Part shown: in pieces, positions 25,709 to 34,300 of the stretch | How the letters are laid out: each line of letters begins with the position of its first letter | How positions within the stretch are numbered: the first letter of the stretch is position 1 | Assembly: GCA_964428975.1 (NCBI GenBank) | Contig: CAYSAI010000004.1 | Coordinates: forward strand, 1 to 64,000 | DNA: 64,000 nt | Source of the DNA: JAGOUA01 sp964428975 | Lineage (GTDB): Bacteria; Patescibacteriota; Patescibacteriia; 2-12-FULL-60-25 | Direction of reading: 5' to 3' | Made by a program: the position numbers and the translations under genes | The notes under the pieces: generated by a model | What the model was told of the DNA's origin: nothing | Database searches by the model: none | The model's input: only the letters and a program-made list of their open reading frames with translations

Positions 25709-26248
25709 ATGCACACATATTTTGAACGTGTACGTTCACCGCGCGTCTGGATGGCTGCCGCCTATGCAATCGGCTGGTTTGCTTCGGCCTATCTGTTGTA
25801 TGTGTATATCACGGGTGGACCTATTGCATGTGGAGCGACGCATGGATGCGACGTCGTGCGCGCCTCATCTTGGGCGTACGTTGGCCCTATTCCACAACCG
25901 CTCTTTGGTGTGGCGTTTTATACGGGAATGCTCACGCTCCTTGTCGCGCGATCCATTTCTGCCTCTCGTGAGAAGACGCTCTGGCGATTGATCCAAATCG
26001 GTGCGGTCTTTGGATTTCTTGAGTCGCTCCTCCTCTTTTTCGTGCAGTGGCTTGATGTGCGAGCGTTTTGCACGTGGTGTCTTGTGTCAGGCGTTGCTGC
26101 AACCATCGGATGTATGATGATGCTTCTTGATAAGGAACGGCTCACGACGAAGGAACGCGAAGCGGATCTTCTTAGTTATACGATCGTACTTCTTGCATTA
26201 GCAGGTATCGGTATGCCGATGTTTTTGTGGCTGGTGGGCGCGTTTTGA
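25709..26248 (+). CDS. VKOR-family disulfide-generating membrane protein
   Basis: A 179-residue integral membrane protein with four to five transmembrane helices. Bacterial VKOR homologues reoxidise DsbA-like thioredoxins using quinone. The conserved loop Cys pair is CGATHGCDVV, and the redox CxxC is FCTWCLVSG in a later helix, preceded by WLDVRA. There is no fused thioredoxin domain. Its neighbours (secreted nuclease, glutaredoxin) make a redox/secretion group. The quinone or partner used is unknown. Confidence 0.88.
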   Translation: MHTYFERVRSPRVWMAAAYAIGWFASAYLLYVYITGGPIACGATHGCDVVRASSWAYVGPIPQPLFGVAFYTGMLTLLVARSISASREKTLWRLIQIGAVFGFLESLLLFFVQWLDVRAFCTWCLVSGVAATIGCMMMLLDKERLTTKEREADLLSYTIVLLALAGIGMPMFLWLVGAF

Positions 26249-26275
26249 TATTGTCTTTTGCCTCTTTTCCATTTG

Positions 26276-26284
26276 TGCTATACT
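26276..26284 (+). promoter_or_regulatory. Extended -10 promoter TGC-TATACT
   Basis: A very good hexamer TATACT (26279-26284) with a TGC extension ends 10 nt before the ATG at 26295 and 25 nt before the ATG at 26310. Confidence 0.6.
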
Positions 26285-26294
26285 TCGTTCATTC

Positions 26295-26564
26295 ATGCTC
26301 TTTCTTCCTATGACCATCACCGTCTACTCCACACCTACCTGTCCGTATTGCAAGCTCGTCAAAGAATTTTTGAAAGAAAAAAATCTCACGTTCACCGATA
26401 TTGACGTGTCTGCCGATAGTGAGCAAGCAAAACTGATGGTGAAATTAAGCGGTCAACAGGGTGTGCCCGTCATCGATGTTGGAGGACAAATTATCGTTGG
26501 ATGGAATAAAACCGCTCTTGAAGACGTGATTACACACCAACAACAAGTACAAGCAGCTGTTTAA
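26295..26564 (+). CDS. Glutaredoxin-like protein
   Basis: A small thioredoxin-fold protein of 89 residues, or 84 if the more family-like start MTITVYSTP at 26310 is used. The active site CPYC sits in STPTCPYCKLVKEF. The cis-Pro motif QQGVPVIDVGG and the GW..TALE.. C-terminal helix are present. It reduces disulfides or mixed disulfides in the cytoplasm. Neither start has a Shine-Dalgarno. It follows VKOR but has its own promoter. It converges with recR. Confidence 0.92.
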   Translation: MLFLPMTITVYSTPTCPYCKLVKEFLKEKNLTFTDIDVSADSEQAKLMVKLSGQQGVPVIDVGGQIIVGWNKTALEDVITHQQQVQAAV

Positions 26565-26567
26565 AGA

Positions 26568-26589
26568 TAGGACGTACGCGTAAGTCCTA
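26568..26589. repeat. Short palindromic element, collapsed form
   Basis: TAGGAC...GTCCTA arms around a GTACGCGTAA centre, between convergent genes. It is related to the ends of the longer elements at 35046 and 56137. Confidence 0.55.
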
Positions 26590-26598
26590 AAAGTATTC

Positions 26599-27231
26599 TT
26601 ACGTCGGAGGAGTTTTCCTCTCCGTACTTCTTCGATGTTGAATTGCCTCGATGAGCGTGAGCGGATCGGCGTATTCGAGTGATGCGCCCGTCGGAAGACC
26701 TCGCGCAAGACGCGTGAGACGAACGTGGGGAAAACGCGCAAGCTGTTGTTCAAGATAGAGCGTCGTTGCATCTCCTGTCATATCTGCATCAAGCGCGATC
26801 AATGCTTCTGTGATGGTGGGTGTTTTTTCTAGACGCGAAAGAAGGGATGGAACGCTCAACGTGGCGGCGCCACGTCCTTCAAGCGGGTCAAGCGTTCCTC
26901 CAAGTACGTGATAGCGCCCTTTAAACGCGCCGCTTTCTTCCATGGGACGAATATCTTGGCTCGTCGCGACCACGCACAGCGTGTGCGTATCACGCAAGGG
27001 ATCTCGACAAATACGGCATACCGATGCATCCGCCCATTGATGGCAGATGCTACACTGTTTAAGTCCTTGAGCAAGGTGTTCAATCGCTTTTGCGAACGTC
27101 AAAATCACCTCTTTTGGTTGTGCGGCAAGCCATGAGACGTAGCGAAGCGATGCGCGAGGTCCGAGGCCGGGGAGGCTATCGAATATCGCGCTTGCACGCT
27201 CGATCGGTTCTGGAAGAGCGCCCACAAACAA
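26599..27231 (-). CDS. recR: Recombination protein RecR
   Basis: A 210-residue DNA-gap-binding protein of the RecFOR pathway. The N-terminal helix-hairpin-helix has LPGLGPRASLRYV. The four-cysteine zinc finger is CSICHQWADASVCRIC. The Toprim domain begins CVVATSQDI and includes YHVLGGTLDPLEG. It starts with TTG at 27231, or GTG two codons later, 5 nt after ybaB, the common ybaB-recR pairing. recF and recO are not in this window. Confidence 0.95.
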   Translation of the reverse strand: MFVGALPEPIERASAIFDSLPGLGPRASLRYVSWLAAQPKEVILTFAKAIEHLAQGLKQCSICHQWADASVCRICRDPLRDTHTLCVVATSQDIRPMEESGAFKGRYHVLGGTLDPLEGRGAATLSVPSLLSRLEKTPTITEALIALDADMTGDATTLYLEQQLARFPHVRLTRLARGLPTGASLEYADPLTLIEAIQHRRSTERKTPPT

Positions 27232-27236
27232 TGAAA

Positions 27237-27560
27237 TTACCCTTGGTTTAACAGATCGCCAAACTCTTCACTGAACCCTCCGCTTCCTGTTTCCTTCATT
27301 TTTTCAGCCATGACTTTTTGAAGCTTGCTATGCGCATCGTTGATTGCATCGACGATCAAGCCTTGTAGTTTTTTTCCATCGCTCAAGACATCTGGATCAA
27401 TCAAACAGGCCTGTGCTTTTTGAAGGCCATTCACACTGATCTTTACCTTTCCCCAGCCGCTTGTTCCTTCAACGGTGATTTCGGACATGCGTTTTTGAAG
27501 ATCCATGAGGCGTTTTGCGGTTGCAATCTTATCTTTCACCTCTTTTAATTTATTGAACAT
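27237..27560 (-). CDS. YbaB/EbfC nucleoid-associated protein
   Basis: A 107-residue DNA-binding protein of the YbaB family: an N-terminal helix (MFNKLKEVKDKIATAKRLM), strands around VEGTSGWGKVKISVNG, then a C-terminal helix (INDAHSKLQKVMAEKMKE) and a G-rich tail. It lies directly upstream of recR in one unit. TACGAT lies 9 nt before the start codon. Confidence 0.9.
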   Translation of the reverse strand: MFNKLKEVKDKIATAKRLMDLQKRMSEITVEGTSGWGKVKISVNGLQKAQACLIDPDVLSDGKKLQGLIVDAINDAHSKLQKVMAEKMKETGSGGFSEEFGDLLNQG

Positions 27561-27603
27561 AGTGAAGAAATCGTAGCGGATGAACGTATCTGTGGCAATA
27601 ATA

Positions 27604-27656
27604 CGGACGTACGCGTCAGTCCTACATAAAATCCCCGCATACGTACGATGCAGGGA
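27604..27656 (-). terminator. Palindromic repeat copy plus hairpin terminator
   Basis: A copy of the GTACGCGT..GTCCTA element (27604-27624) is followed by a hairpin in which CCCCGCAT pairs with ATGCAGGG (one mismatch). On the minus strand this runs into TTTTA, after the gene ending at 27666. Confidence 0.55.
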
Positions 27657-27665
27657 TCAGGGCCA

Positions 27666-28295
27666 CTATTTCCTGTGGTACACCATGCTCGCATTCGACC
27701 AAGCGAGAGGCTTCGTGGGTCGTTCGAGAAGCACGAGTGGGAGTACAGCAGGGCATTTTACATGCTTGAGCGGTCGTGCGGTGATGTGTGTCTTGCCGTT
27801 TGATTGCGTGCGCCACCCCATTTCCGTAATGAGGGCAGGCGCATCTTCTTCGTGAGATGTTCGCAGAAGCGTGTTCGGTGCAACCAGAACGTCATGTGTC
27901 GTGAGTCGAAACACGTCGAGCGTGAGCAGGAGGAATATCTCGGCAACCGTTGCTACGTGATGCAGATGTTCTTCCACCCAAGATAGCGCATGGAAGGAAG
28001 AAGCCTGTTTCAGATCTACGTAATCATTGACATGAATGCTGACTTGATGAACCAGCAGTTCTCCATCGGCGGGAATCGCGATCTCTTGCACGAATGTCGC
28101 GAATTGCGGGTCTTTTCGTGAGAAAGAGAGGTGCTGATCCGCTCCGTGAAGCCGAGTGAAGAGATGCGCGAGACGATCGGCAGATGATTCGTTCGGCCGT
28201 ACCGTCGCACGAGTCTGTGAGACAAAGGTTCTTCTTCCATGCATCCAAGCAGAAGAGGTCGGTTTTCCGTTCGGGAGGGCGTGGGATTCACACAC
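27666..28295 (-). CDS. Hypothetical soluble protein
   Basis: A 209-residue protein of unknown family. It has a mixed alpha/beta look: FVQEIAIPADGELLVHQVSIHVNDYV, then a long helix-rich part (VEEHLHHVATVAEIFLLL) and a basic C-terminus. Translation probably starts at GTG 28295, because AGAAGGAGAT lies just upstream. That makes it one of the genes using a Shine-Dalgarno. It is downstream of dnaB on the same strand with a 95-nt gap. Confidence 0.6.
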   Translation of the reverse strand: MCESHALPNGKPTSSAWMHGRRTFVSQTRATVRPNESSADRLAHLFTRLHGADQHLSFSRKDPQFATFVQEIAIPADGELLVHQVSIHVNDYVDLKQASSFHALSWVEEHLHHVATVAEIFLLLTLDVFRLTTHDVLVAPNTLLRTSHEEDAPALITEMGWRTQSNGKTHITARPLKHVKCPAVLPLVLLERPTKPLAWSNASMVYHRK

Positions 28296-28390
28296 GGGTA
28301 TCTCCTTCTATGAGAAGAGCAAAGTGCTATTCATCACGTGTTCTATCATGCGCTCGAAGGCTTTTGTTCGTCAAACATGTAAGCATTTAT

Positions 28391-29839
28391 CTAGAATGGG
28401 TTTGTATTTGCGAGTTTTGGTGAAGGGGTGGTCTGCGTGGATGATGGAGGTACGGGCGTGGCAAGTGCCATACTGGAAGGAGCATCTTTCATGAGCGACC
28501 GAAAACTGGCGTTTTTTGCTTCGAAAAAAAGCTTCACCATACCCGTAGGGCCATTGCGATGTTTCGCGATGTGAATTTCAGCGATATTTTGTTCCTCTGG
28601 AGAAAGATCTTCTTTACGAAAGTTTGGATCAGCAGCTTTTCGATAGATAAACAGCACCACATCCGCATCTTGCTCGATCGAACCCGATTCGCGCAGATGA
28701 GCGAGTCGTGGAATAGCCGGTTTTTGCAGCTCCACGCTTCGTGCAAGCTGCGAAAGCGCGATGACAGGCACGTTCAGCTCACGCGCAAGAGATTTGAGGC
28801 CGCGGGTAATTTCGGTAATTTCTTGTACACGATTGCCGTCAGAACGATTGCCTCCATCCATGAGCTGGAGATAGTCGATAATCACCATGCCGAGGCCGTG
28901 TTCCATCTGCAAACGACGACATTTTGTACGCACTTCCATAATGGTCGCATTCGCCGAGTCATCAATGTAGATAGGCGCTTCTGATAGCTGTCCAATCGCA
29001 TGGCCAATGCGAGGGAACTCATCACTGGTCGCAGAATCAGAAAGCTGTCCTGTGCGCAAACGCCACAAATCCACCCGCGCTTCCGCACAAATCATACGAT
29101 CGACGAGTTGATCTTTCGACATTTCGAGGGAGAAAATCCCTACAGGAACATGATGCTTCGTGGCGGCAGTTCGGGCGATATCGAGCACGAACGATGTTTT
29201 CCCGCAGGCAGGACGCGCCGCAATCACGATAAGGTCGCTTTTTTGGAGACCGCCAAGGATATTATCGAGATCACGAAAACCACACGACGTGCCGCGAAGT
29301 TTTCCTTTTTCACGATGAAGTTCGTCGATGCGATCAAACGCGTCGGTAAGGACATCACGAATCGCGGTGAACGAGCGCTTGAGAAACTTTTGTGACACGT
29401 TGAAGAGACGTTGTTCCGCCTGATCAAGAATCGTTTCTACATCTTCCGATTGTTCGTAGCCGAGCGCGGTAATATCTCCTGCCGCTTGTAATAACCTTCG
29501 CAGCGTCGCCTTTTTCTGCACAATGCCTCCGTAGTGCGCGACGTTGCTTGCGGTAGGAACGGCATTTGAGAGGCTGACGAGCTCGGTGCGCCCACCGATG
29601 CGTTCCAGCTCTTCGCGATCATTCAGGCGATTGCCGAGTGAGAGCAGGTCGATGGGCTCATTTTTTCGATAGAGATCAAGCATCGCTTCATAGATGCGAC
29701 GATGTTTATCGAGATAAAAATCCTCTGGCGTGAGGCTATCTGCCACTTTTACCATGGCGTCTTTATCGAGCAGCAACGAACCGAGAAACGATTGCTCGGC
29801 ATCGATACTGTGAGGGGTGAGCTTTTCGTTCATGGACAT
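28391..29839 (-). CDS. dnaB: Replicative DNA helicase DnaB
   Basis: The 482-residue hexameric replication-fork helicase. The N-terminal helical domain is LTPHSIDAEQSFLGSLL. The RecA-like motor has Walker A ARPACGKTSF, MSKDQLVDRM, a Walker B-type GMVIIDYLQLMDG, and LKSLARELNVPVIALSQLAR. A disordered Ser/Pro tail ends the protein. There is no intein. Promoter TTGTCT-17-TAGGAT ends exactly 6 nt before the ATG. The primase partner DnaG is at 53044. Confidence 0.97.
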   Translation of the reverse strand: MSMNEKLTPHSIDAEQSFLGSLLLDKDAMVKVADSLTPEDFYLDKHRRIYEAMLDLYRKNEPIDLLSLGNRLNDREELERIGGRTELVSLSNAVPTASNVAHYGGIVQKKATLRRLLQAAGDITALGYEQSEDVETILDQAEQRLFNVSQKFLKRSFTAIRDVLTDAFDRIDELHREKGKLRGTSCGFRDLDNILGGLQKSDLIVIAARPACGKTSFVLDIARTAATKHHVPVGIFSLEMSKDQLVDRMICAEARVDLWRLRTGQLSDSATSDEFPRIGHAIGQLSEAPIYIDDSANATIMEVRTKCRRLQMEHGLGMVIIDYLQLMDGGNRSDGNRVQEITEITRGLKSLARELNVPVIALSQLARSVELQKPAIPRLAHLRESGSIEQDADVVLFIYRKAADPNFRKEDLSPEEQNIAEIHIAKHRNGPTGMVKLFFEAKNASFRSLMKDAPSSMALATPVPPSSTQTTPSPKLANTNPF

Positions 29840-29845
29840 GGGGGC

Positions 29846-29874
29846 ATCCTACGAAGGGGGTACACAGAAGACAA
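29846..29874 (-). promoter_or_regulatory. dnaB promoter TTGTCT-17-TAGGAT, leaderless spacing
   Basis: On the minus strand, -35 TTGTCT (29869-29874) and -10 TAGGAT (29846-29851) are 17 nt apart. Six nt separate the -10 from the dnaB ATG. Confidence 0.65.
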
Positions 29875-29935
29875 CTTGACGAAAATACCCCTAAAAAAAG
29901 AAAAACCCCGGCGAGATGTCGAGGAAGGGAGGCAA

Positions 29936-30136
29936 TTAGCCGCGTGTACGCGCATACAATGCCACGCAACAGGCTAAAATGAAGGCAAAAACATACACCA
30001 AGAGCATCGCACGATCTTTGTCTACATATTCTTCCCAGTGGGGGCGTACAGAAAAGCCTTTCTGCTTGGATGTCTCTTCATGAAGGGTTTCCGTGTCACG
30101 CGTACGAAGAGGAGGAAGCGACTGTTCTACTTTCAT
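29936..30136 (-). CDS. Small membrane protein, unknown
   Basis: A 66-residue protein with a charged N-terminal half and one C-terminal transmembrane helix (AMLLVYVFAFILACCVALYA). No family is recognised. Downstream on the minus strand is a T-rich tract (TTTTTCTTTTTTT) after GGGG, which could end transcription, but the stem is weak. Confidence 0.55.
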   Translation of the reverse strand: MKVEQSLPPLRTRDTETLHEETSKQKGFSVRPHWEEYVDKDRAMLLVYVFAFILACCVALYARTRG

Positions 30137-30242
30137 GATTCCTCCGAGAGAAATATACGCAGCAAGAGCGCTGGTAGTGTATCTAATCTATCGATGGAGA
30201 GCGTATTTTGTCAATCGTGTGTTCTTCGGGCACACTAGAAGC

Positions 30243-31364
30243 ATGCGCATGTCTCGTTCTTTCGTTCTTGCAGGGCTGGCGATGGTGGGCACGATCATCG
30301 GTGCGGGGGCATTCGCCCTGCCCCATCTCTTTGTGCGATTGGGGATCGTGCAGGGGAGCCTTGTGTTTTGGGCGATCGCGATTCTTGTGATGTGTACCCA
30401 TGTCCTGTTTGTGGATGTGGTGCATCGAGTGAAGGGAGTGCATCGATTACCTGGATATGCAGAGCAATATTTAGGAAAGCGTTGGGGAGCCTTTGCGACG
30501 CTCACGCATACGTTCAGCACCTACGGAGCACATATCGTGTATTTGATGCTTGGAGGGACCTTTTTGCGCGTGCTTGCGGAAGCGCTGGGTATCTCGATAC
30601 ATGAACGTCTCGCGATGATCGTGGTCTTTCTTTTGATCGCGAGTTCTGTGTGGGGAGGGCTACGGCGCGTCGCGAGGCTAGAAGCGTTCGCTACAACGCT
30701 TATGGTGCTCTTCTTTCTCTTCGTGAGCACATCTTCTTTGATCATGCCGCTTGCGGCAACACGTTTCGTACCACATCTCACGTGGACAGCGTTTGGACTT
30801 GTCTTGTTTGCTCTTTCTGGTCTTCCCGTGATTGCAGAAGTGGTCGAGCTGTGTGGGCGAAACGTACGCGTCTCGCGCGGTGCGGTTCTTCTTGGAACGT
30901 TCGCTTCTGCGGCGATCATGTGGTTCTTTGCCATCAGTCTCGCGCATGTGGGAGGGACGCGGATTACGGCGGATCCAGCAAGTCTGATCGATGTACTGCC
31001 TGTGTGGGGAGGAATTCTCTTGCCGGTCCTCGTTCTGCTCGCCATTGCGACGTCCTATATCACCACAGCGGAAGACCTTCACATGAGTTGGATGCGCGAT
31101 TATAAGATCCGGGAACGTTCCGCGTGGGTGTTCACGCTTGTGCCGTCGCTTGTCCTTGCGCTTCTTCTGAATCAGGGCTTTCTCACGATGGGCATTCTTC
31201 TTGGAACGGTCTGCGGGGGTGCGAATGGCGTGCTGGTTGGAATGATGCGTCTTGCGAGCGCGGAACAAGAAAAAACGCCGTTTGTAGGAACGCTTGCGCT
31301 TGTTATTGTGTTTCTCTACACCTTTGGCGTTGCGGGGCAATTCGCCTCGTGGCTTTTTGTATGA
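30243..31364 (+). CDS. Amino-acid permease-like transporter
   Basis: A 373-residue integral membrane protein with about ten helices. The opening VLAGLAMVGTIIGAGAFALP is the conserved helix-1 signature of the aromatic amino-acid/APC superfamily, with the unwound GTIIGAG substrate site. The substrate is unknown. 30243 is the best start because it begins the first helix directly; CACACT lies 6 nt upstream. The next gene overlaps by 4 nt. Confidence 0.8.
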   Translation: MRMSRSFVLAGLAMVGTIIGAGAFALPHLFVRLGIVQGSLVFWAIAILVMCTHVLFVDVVHRVKGVHRLPGYAEQYLGKRWGAFATLTHTFSTYGAHIVYLMLGGTFLRVLAEALGISIHERLAMIVVFLLIASSVWGGLRRVARLEAFATTLMVLFFLFVSTSSLIMPLAATRFVPHLTWTAFGLVLFALSGLPVIAEVVELCGRNVRVSRGAVLLGTFASAAIMWFFAISLAHVGGTRITADPASLIDVLPVWGGILLPVLVLLAIATSYITTAEDLHMSWMRDYKIRERSAWVFTLVPSLVLALLLNQGFLTMGILLGTVCGGANGVLVGMMRLASAEQEKTPFVGTLALVIVFLYTFGVAGQFASWLFV

Positions 31365-31837
31365 CCTTTCCTCTTCGTGCGACACATTGGAGTGTTTGGC
31401 TTTTTCTTGGCTGGCTTCTGTTGCGAGCGTGGGAATATGGGTTTGAAGTGTCGCCGCTTCCTGCGTGGACCCTTCCTGCTTTCGTGTTTTGCGTTCTATT
31501 CGTCTTTTCCTACGCGATTGGGCGTGTGCTTCAAAAGCATCATCCGCTTGATATCGTGCATCGCGCGTGGGCGATGGGGCTTCTTGTGGGAGGGGCGTTT
31601 ATCTGGGAGTGGGGGCTCACCATCTATAGCCACGGATGGTCAAACATGTGGGGGATGTTTACGTGGCGCTTGGGGGTGGGAATGGGTATTCAGCTCGTCG
31701 CGATCTTCTTGGCTGGTACGTGGCTTCGCGCACATCCGCCCACAACTTTCCATCACATTTCGGAGGAGGAAGGCGATAGTGAGGGGGCCGACGCCTCCGG
31801 GAACGGGGGAAACCTCTTGGGACGGGAGCAGGTTTGA
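31361..31837 (+). CDS. Small multi-pass membrane protein, unknown
   Basis: A 158-residue protein with four predicted membrane helices (WLFLGWLLLRAW; LPAFVFCVLFVFSYAIG; AMGLLVGGAFIWEWGL; GMGIQLVAIFLAGTWL) and an acidic Gly-rich tail. No family is recognised. It starts by overlapping the permease stop (ATGA) and probably works with it. Its last about 200 nt lie antisense to the 3' end of folD. Confidence 0.65.
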   Translation: MTFPLRATHWSVWLFLGWLLLRAWEYGFEVSPLPAWTLPAFVFCVLFVFSYAIGRVLQKHHPLDIVHRAWAMGLLVGGAFIWEWGLTIYSHGWSNMWGMFTWRLGVGMGIQLVAIFLAGTWLRAHPPTTFHHISEEEGDSEGADASGNGGNLLGREQV

Positions 31838-32542
31838 GACGTCAACATCGCCCACGACTCCCGTGGGTGTTTGATTTGTGCTGATGTCGATAACAACAGC
31901 GTGTTCTTTGAGGAGTTCGCCACGAAGACACCCAGCCTGTCCAAGCGCGCTCACAAGAACGTCTGCGCGTTTGAGGATGCTCGCATGGGGCACGATGGTG
32001 TGCGTTTCCACGTGTGCGCCGGTTTTTCCAAGGAGATACGCGAGCGGTTCAGCAAAGACGGATGATTTTGCGAGAAGAAGCGCGTTCGCCCCATTCAACA
32101 CGAGAGAACTTTGTGCGATGAGCGTCAGTACGGCGAGATGCACCGGTGAGAACATCACGCCTTCGCCGCGCAAGAGCGCCTCGCGATTTATGGGATGAAA
32201 CGCATCCACGTCTTTGCGAGGGTCTATACTCCCGATGAGCGTATCCGTATCAAGCGTGGCAGGAAGAGGAAGTTGGATGAGAATTCCGTGCACGGCAGGA
32301 TCTTCGTTCCACGCATGTATGAGGGCGAGGGCTTCATTTTGAGAAATACTCGCGGTGTGATGGATGCGTGTTTTGATACCAATTTCGAGCGCGGCACGTT
32401 CTTTCAAACGTACATAGAGCTGAGAGGCGGGGTCTTCCCCCACGAGAAGCACCGCGAGACAGGGGGAGAGCTGTTTCGCTTGGATGTATGCCGCAAGCGT
32501 GGCGCGTATCGCAGCTGCCGGTTCTTTTCCGGAGAGAATCAT
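31640..32542 (-). CDS. folD: FolD-like methylene-THF dehydrogenase/cyclohydrolase, altered motifs
   Basis: A 300-residue folate C1 enzyme homologue. The substrate motif SQLYVRLKERAALEIGI keeps the Tyr and Lys, QLPLP is intact, and PVPGGVGPLTIA marks the C-terminal end of the domain. The NADP-binding loop, usually GRS..VG.P, reads LAKSSVFAEP, and DVDGFHP is DVDAFHP, so the dehydrogenase step may be weakened or use another cofactor. About 45 extra, poorly conserved residues follow the domain and overlap the convergent membrane-protein gene. The start at 32542 fits the family N-terminus. Confidence 0.88.
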   Translation of the reverse strand: MILSGKEPAAAIRATLAAYIQAKQLSPCLAVLLVGEDPASQLYVRLKERAALEIGIKTRIHHTASISQNEALALIHAWNEDPAVHGILIQLPLPATLDTDTLIGSIDPRKDVDAFHPINREALLRGEGVMFSPVHLAVLTLIAQSSLVLNGANALLLAKSSVFAEPLAYLLGKTGAHVETHTIVPHASILKRADVLVSALGQAGCLRGELLKEHAVVIDISTNQTPTGVVGDVDVSNLLPSQEVSPVPGGVGPLTIAFLLRNVMESCGRMCAKPRTSQEDRDELNTHSHPQAPRKHPPHV

Positions 32543-32594
32543 AGAGGGTTTTGACGTAACCAAAAATCCCTCGTATGCTAGCTCCATTCTCTCT

Positions 32595-33287
32595 ATGGTT
32601 GCAACCTCTGGGGTAAAACATCTCGCCATTATTATGGATGGCAATCGTCGTTGGGCGAAAGAACGCGGCTTATCCTCGTTTGACGGGCATAAAGCTGGGT
32701 ACGACCGTCTGAAAGACGCGGGGCAGTGGTGCCTCGATCGAGGCATTGCGATGCTGACGGTGTTCGCGTTCTCGACCGAAAATTGGAAGCGCACGAAAGA
32801 AGAGGTGGGGTATTTGATGAATCTCCTTGAAAAAGCGCTCACAGACGAGCTCGAATTTTTTGTTCAGAAGGGGATTCGTTTGAAGATCATGGGGCGTCTG
32901 GAAGAGCTTCGTCCAACGTTGCAAGAGGCGATCAAAAACGCCATGGATCGCACAAAAGATTTTACGGAGCACACGCTCTCTATCTGTTTGAATTATGGCG
33001 GTCGTCCAGAAATCGTGGATGCGGTAAAAAAAATCATCGCGTCCGGAAAGCATCAAGATCAGGTGGATGAGGCAACGATTCAAAGCGCGCTCTATCTTCC
33101 GGAGCTTCCTGACCCAGATTTGATCATCCGCACATCCGGCGAAGAGCGTTTAAGTGGTTTTCTCTTGTGGCAATGCGCCTATGCGGAGTTCTATTGGGTG
33201 TCCTGTCATTGGCCAGATTTTGATGAGGCAGAGCTCGATAAGGCGCTTGAAACGTACGCCACGAGACAGAGACGTTACGGAGGGTAA
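32595..33287 (+). CDS. uppS: Undecaprenyl diphosphate synthase
   Basis: A cis-prenyltransferase making the C55 lipid carrier for peptidoglycan and surface glycans. The catalytic strand is HLAIIMDGNRRWAKERG. The conserved FSTENWKR, NYGGRPEI and IIRTSGEERLSGFLLWQ segments are all present. 230 residues, complete. The start at 32595 is chosen over an upstream in-frame one because it places MDGNRRW normally. TATGCT lies 15 nt upstream. It is divergent from folD. Confidence 0.96.
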   Translation: MVATSGVKHLAIIMDGNRRWAKERGLSSFDGHKAGYDRLKDAGQWCLDRGIAMLTVFAFSTENWKRTKEEVGYLMNLLEKALTDELEFFVQKGIRLKIMGRLEELRPTLQEAIKNAMDRTKDFTEHTLSICLNYGGRPEIVDAVKKIIASGKHQDQVDEATIQSALYLPELPDPDLIIRTSGEERLSGFLLWQCAYAEFYWVSCHWPDFDEAELDKALETYATRQRRYGG

Positions 33288-33290
33288 GCT

Positions 33291-33322
33291 CTAAAAAAGA
33301 AAAGCCCCCTGTGCGGGGGGGG
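33291..33322 (-). terminator. Rho-independent terminator (minus strand)
   Basis: On the minus strand, a 5-bp CCCCC/GGGGG stem with a short loop runs into CTTTTCTTTTTT. It lies directly after the stop of the gene at 33333. Confidence 0.75.
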
Positions 33323-33332
33323 AGGAACGAAG

Positions 33333-34247
33333 CTATGTCGTTCGAGGCTTGCGCTCGGGCTTCTGGAAGAGCGCGCGAACGTGTTCGCTGTAAGATCGTC
33401 CGTCGTGCTGCTTAATGATGCGTGCTGCTTCCAAATCTTTCACCTTGCGAGCATAGACAGCGAGAGCGATCCATGCTTTTTCAGGCCACGTGGCAGGGTC
33501 GAAGAATGGATCGTTTGGTTCTTCTTCCTCGGCGGTTTTTGAGAGGATCCGCCAAAACAGCGTGATAATCACCTCTCGTACCGCAGGATCTCCACACGTG
33601 AACGTCTGTACGGTGATGTTGATATTTACTGGGATGTATCGTAGATGGGAGGAAAGCAGCTCGATAACATCCACGAGAAGGAGCGTACTATCGACGACGA
33701 GATGATGGAGCAAGAGCGTCGCTCGTGCCACGCGGCTCTTGCGAAGGAGGTAATCCAGCGTATCCCCCGCGAAGGCGAAGTACGCTTCAGGAAAGGGCTG
33801 ATATTCTTCGAGGAAAAGATGCGTGAGAGTGAAGAATTCTGCATCGGACAGAGCGTCCAAAAGACAGGGAGCACTCCAAAAAATGGGTAAACTCTCAAGA
33901 AGCTTGGAACGCGTTCCTTCTTCTTGTATCTCGTGGGCGAGCAATCCAAGCACACCCGTGAGATGTCCTCTGACGCTCTCATACACATGCACGGACTCCA
34001 GATGGAGGAACGTAAACGGGAGGAACGCCGTTTTGAGACTGAAACCGTAGATAAGGCCACCATCTTCGTTCTGACACGCAAGCGTACGAATCACGAATCC
34101 CTGCGGTGCTTGTCTTTCGATGAAGCCAGATCGCCACACGGTGATGTCGTGCTTGTAATGAGGATCCACCCAATGCACGATCGTCTCCTTCGGAAAGATC
34201 CAACCCCGTTGTTCGTCGAGCGTCTGCTTATCTTGTCCTGAAATCAC
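33333..34247 (-). CDS. Hypothetical protein, Shine-Dalgarno-started
   Basis: A 304-residue soluble protein of unknown function. The GTG at 34247 is chosen because AAAGGAGG lies 6 nt upstream, although the frame is open further. It has a beta-rich first third (ETIVHWVDPHYKHDITVW; GLIYGFSLKTAF) and a helical remainder with long hydrophobic helices (RATLLLHHLVVDSTLLLVDV), but no clear membrane anchor. It has its own terminator and so probably is a single-gene transcript. Confidence 0.7.
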   Translation of the reverse strand: MISGQDKQTLDEQRGWIFPKETIVHWVDPHYKHDITVWRSGFIERQAPQGFVIRTLACQNEDGGLIYGFSLKTAFLPFTFLHLESVHVYESVRGHLTGVLGLLAHEIQEEGTRSKLLESLPIFWSAPCLLDALSDAEFFTLTHLFLEEYQPFPEAYFAFAGDTLDYLLRKSRVARATLLLHHLVVDSTLLLVDVIELLSSHLRYIPVNINITVQTFTCGDPAVREVIITLFWRILSKTAEEEEPNDPFFDPATWPEKAWIALAVYARKVKDLEAARIIKQHDGRSYSEHVRALFQKPERKPRTT

Positions 34248-34300
34248 GATTTTCCTCCTTTCAAGGAACAAAAAAAGCCTCGCAAAAAAGAGCTGTTTTG

